From contig JABDKH010000007.1 of NCBI GenBank assembly GCA_013002345.1, positions 1-36,297 of the forward strand: DNA of 36,297 nucleotides. The letters run 5' to 3'. The position numbers were made by a program, and so were the translations under genes. This DNA comes from Rhodothermales bacterium. GTDB lineage: Bacteria > Bacteroidota > Rhodothermia > Rhodothermales > JABDKH01. The stretch's first letter is position 1. Each line of letters opens with the position of its first letter. Shown piece by piece: positions 34,723-36,297 of this stretch. The notes beneath the pieces are model-generated. The model saw only the letters and a program-made list of their open reading frames with translations. It was not told the DNA's origin and ran no database searches.

Positions 34723-36297
34723 AACACCTCATGGCGCAACGGATATTGGGAGGCCTGTTTCTGGCCTGCATTATGGGTCTGATGACGACAAGCGTAAGCG
34801 CGCAACGTGTTGAAGTGCAGGGTCTTGTGCGCGACGACTCCGGACTTGCACTGCCCGGCGTCAACATCTACGTCGACGAAGGAAGGGTCGGAACGACCAC
34901 GGGCGTGGACGGCACGTACGTTCTCACGCTGCCGCAGGCGGGCGACTACACGGTGCGGGCATCTGCCGTCGGGTATCGTCGACAGAGTGTCGACATAACC
35001 GCCGGGGTCGGGCAGACGGTCATTCTCGATTTCGTCCTTCCGGAAGTTGTGATCCAGTCAGGGGAAGTGGTGGTCACGGCATCCCGTCGAGCGCAGCTGG
35101 CGAGCATGGTTCCGGCAAGCATCGCCGTCGTCTCCTCGCGAGAGCTTGACGCGCGAAACGCCGTTTCTATGGACGAAGCGCTGCGCTATGTGTCCGGCCT
35201 TCAGATGCAGGACAACCAGGTCAACCTGCGCGGATCGAGCGGCTTCGCCTACAACACGGGAAGCCGCGTACTGCTGCTGCTTGACGGCTCCCAGCTTCTC
35301 TCTCCCGATACCGACGGCGTACCGCTCGACATCATGCCGATGACCCAGGTCGAGCAGATCGAGGTGCTCAAAGGGCCGGGTTCGGCTCTGTACGGCAGTG
35401 GTGCGCTGGGCGGAGTCATTAACGTCATCACAAAGGACTATCCGGCACGCCCCACGACGCGACTGCAAGCCTATGGCGGCGCCTATGAGAATGTCTGGCG
35501 CGGTGCATGGAAAGCCAATTGGCCGGATGGGGGAGAAGACCTCCGCTGGTTTACCGGCGCCCGCGTCGATCACGCGCGTAAGCTCGGGCCGTCCCTCGGT
35601 GGCTGGGTGAGTCTATCGTACCGGAAAGACACCGGCTACTTGAACTTCCAACAGACCTGGCTTTATCAGGGATATGCGAAGCTGGGATGGACAGCTAGCC
35701 CGAAGCTGCAGATGGACTTGCTGCTCGGTGGCCTCTACCGCAAGCACGACAGTTTTCTTTTCTGGAACGGTCTTTCCGATGTGCTGAACCCGGGGGCGCT
35801 CGCACTCAGGTCGACGTCGCCGTCCGGATCGAGCGACAACTTTTCGAACCAGTTCAGCTTCCTCCCGACCATCAAGTTCATTCCGGATCCGCACTCTCTT
35901 ATCACCAGCCGGATGCGTCTTTTTGGCGTCGTGATTCGGCCCATCGACGATCTCACGGGTGAGACCCGTCCCGTCAGCAGCGGAACTCTGGGCGTCAGAT
36001 ACGGTGCGGAGGTCGAGTACACCCGCCTCATGGGATCGGCCGGCACGCTGACCGCCGGTACGAGCTTCGACGCCAATACGACGAAGTCATCGTTCTACGT
36101 AACGTCGGACGGAGATCGGTTGGGGAATCAGCCGGAAGTCGCCGTGTTCGGTCAGTGGGAAGGTCAGGCCACCAAGGAGATAGCACTCGTCGCCGGCGCA
36201 CGATTCGACTTTTACCGCGTCGACGCGGTTCAGTCCGTAACCCGACTCAGCCCGAAGGTTGCTGCGTCGTATACCATGGGAGATGCCATGGTACTCC
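34719..36297 (+). CDS. TonB-dependent receptor, truncated by the window end
   Basis: An open frame with no stop, at least 526 codons. GTG 34719 overlaps the preceding stop; ATG 34731 is an equally possible start. The signal peptide (MAQRILGGLFLACIMGLM to VSAQ) is followed by a carboxypeptidase-regulatory-like domain at about 29-115 (GLALPGVNIYVDEGRVGTTT), then the plug: VVVTASRR, SMDEALRYVSGLQM, VNLRGSSGF, VEQIEVLKGPGSALYGSGAL and GGVINVITKDYP (about 117-242). Barrel strands follow to the window end. This is a siderophore/vitamin/metal-type receptor rather than a SusC; the ligand cannot be told from what is visible. It is third in a tight operon with a membrane protein and a lipoprotein. Confidence 0.94.
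   Translation, partial: MKHLMAQRILGGLFLACIMGLMTTSVSAQRVEVQGLVRDDSGLALPGVNIYVDEGRVGTTTGVDGTYVLTLPQAGDYTVRASAVGYRRQSVDITAGVGQTVILDFVLPEVVIQSGEVVVTASRRAQLASMVPASIAVVSSRELDARNAVSMDEALRYVSGLQMQDNQVNLRGSSGFAYNTGSRVLLLLDGSQLLSPDTDGVPLDIMPMTQVEQIEVLKGPGSALYGSGALGGVINVITKDYPARPTTRLQAYGGAYENVWRGAWKANWPDGGEDLRWFTGARVDHARKLGPSLGGWVSLSYRKDTGYLNFQQTWLYQGYAKLGWTASPKLQMDLLLGGLYRKHDSFLFWNGLSDVLNPGALALRSTSPSGSSDNFSNQFSFLPTIKFIPDPHSLITSRMRLFGVVIRPIDDLTGETRPVSSGTLGVRYGAEVEYTRLMGSAGTLTAGTSFDANTTKSSFYVTSDGDRLGNQPEVAVFGQWEGQATKEIALVAGARFDFYRVDAVQSVTRLSPKVAASYTMGDAMVL

Overview
The window is a GC-rich chromosomal segment from a Gram-negative bacterium of the Bacteroidota/Rhodothermota/Balneolota group; my best guess is a marine Rhodothermia-like lineage. 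Two secreted proteins end in Por-type (T9SS) sorting domains with the NxPNPF signature. There are also a TonB-dependent receptor with an N-terminal carboxypeptidase-regulatory-like domain, a DUF5777-like beta barrel, and many proteins ending in F as Bam substrates do. Ribosome binding sites are a mix of good Shine-Dalgarno sequences and almost none. No tRNA, rRNA, CRISPR, phage or IS genes were found. The assignment rests on motifs recognised by eye, not on a search.

Layout. 23-1540: a fused substrate-binding/permease protein of a glycine-betaine-type ABC importer. 1675-4647 (-): a T9SS cargo with seven tandem 282-291 bp repeats. 5040-20634 (+): a four-gene, 15.6 kb operon encoding an outer-membrane barrel, a giant secreted multidomain protein of about 3239 residues, a secreted FN3 protein and a secreted TPR protein. 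20669-23441 (-): a T9SS beta-propeller protein and a TM1410/GH114-type lipoprotein. 23888-29311 (+): a LolA-like carrier, two FtsX/MacB-type permeases, a LolD-type ATPase, an outer-membrane barrel and a small Cys-rich protein. 29362-31042 (-): two proteins with CX4CH haem-type motifs, one fused to a DUF5777-like barrel, with a CRP-like palindrome upstream. 31214-31816 (-): a CxxC-paired conserved hypothetical. 32002-33691 (-): mtnA overlapping a class II aldolase-family gene. 33794-36297 (+): a four-helix membrane protein, a lipoprotein and a TonB receptor running off the window, the last two joined by GTGA overlaps.

How the genes work together. Nearly everything concerns the envelope or cell surface. 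The strongest candidate for an undescribed system is the 5040-20634 operon: barrel, giant, FN3 and TPR are all exported, closely spaced and in one direction, which suggests one surface structure or secretion/adhesion apparatus. The 23888-29066 operon looks like a complete inner membrane-periplasm-outer membrane transport route (ATPase, two permeases, soluble carrier, barrel) without a membrane-fusion protein. The mtnA-aldolase pair points to salvage of methylthioadenosine and/or 5'-deoxyadenosine. Functional statements are inferences from family resemblance and gene order.
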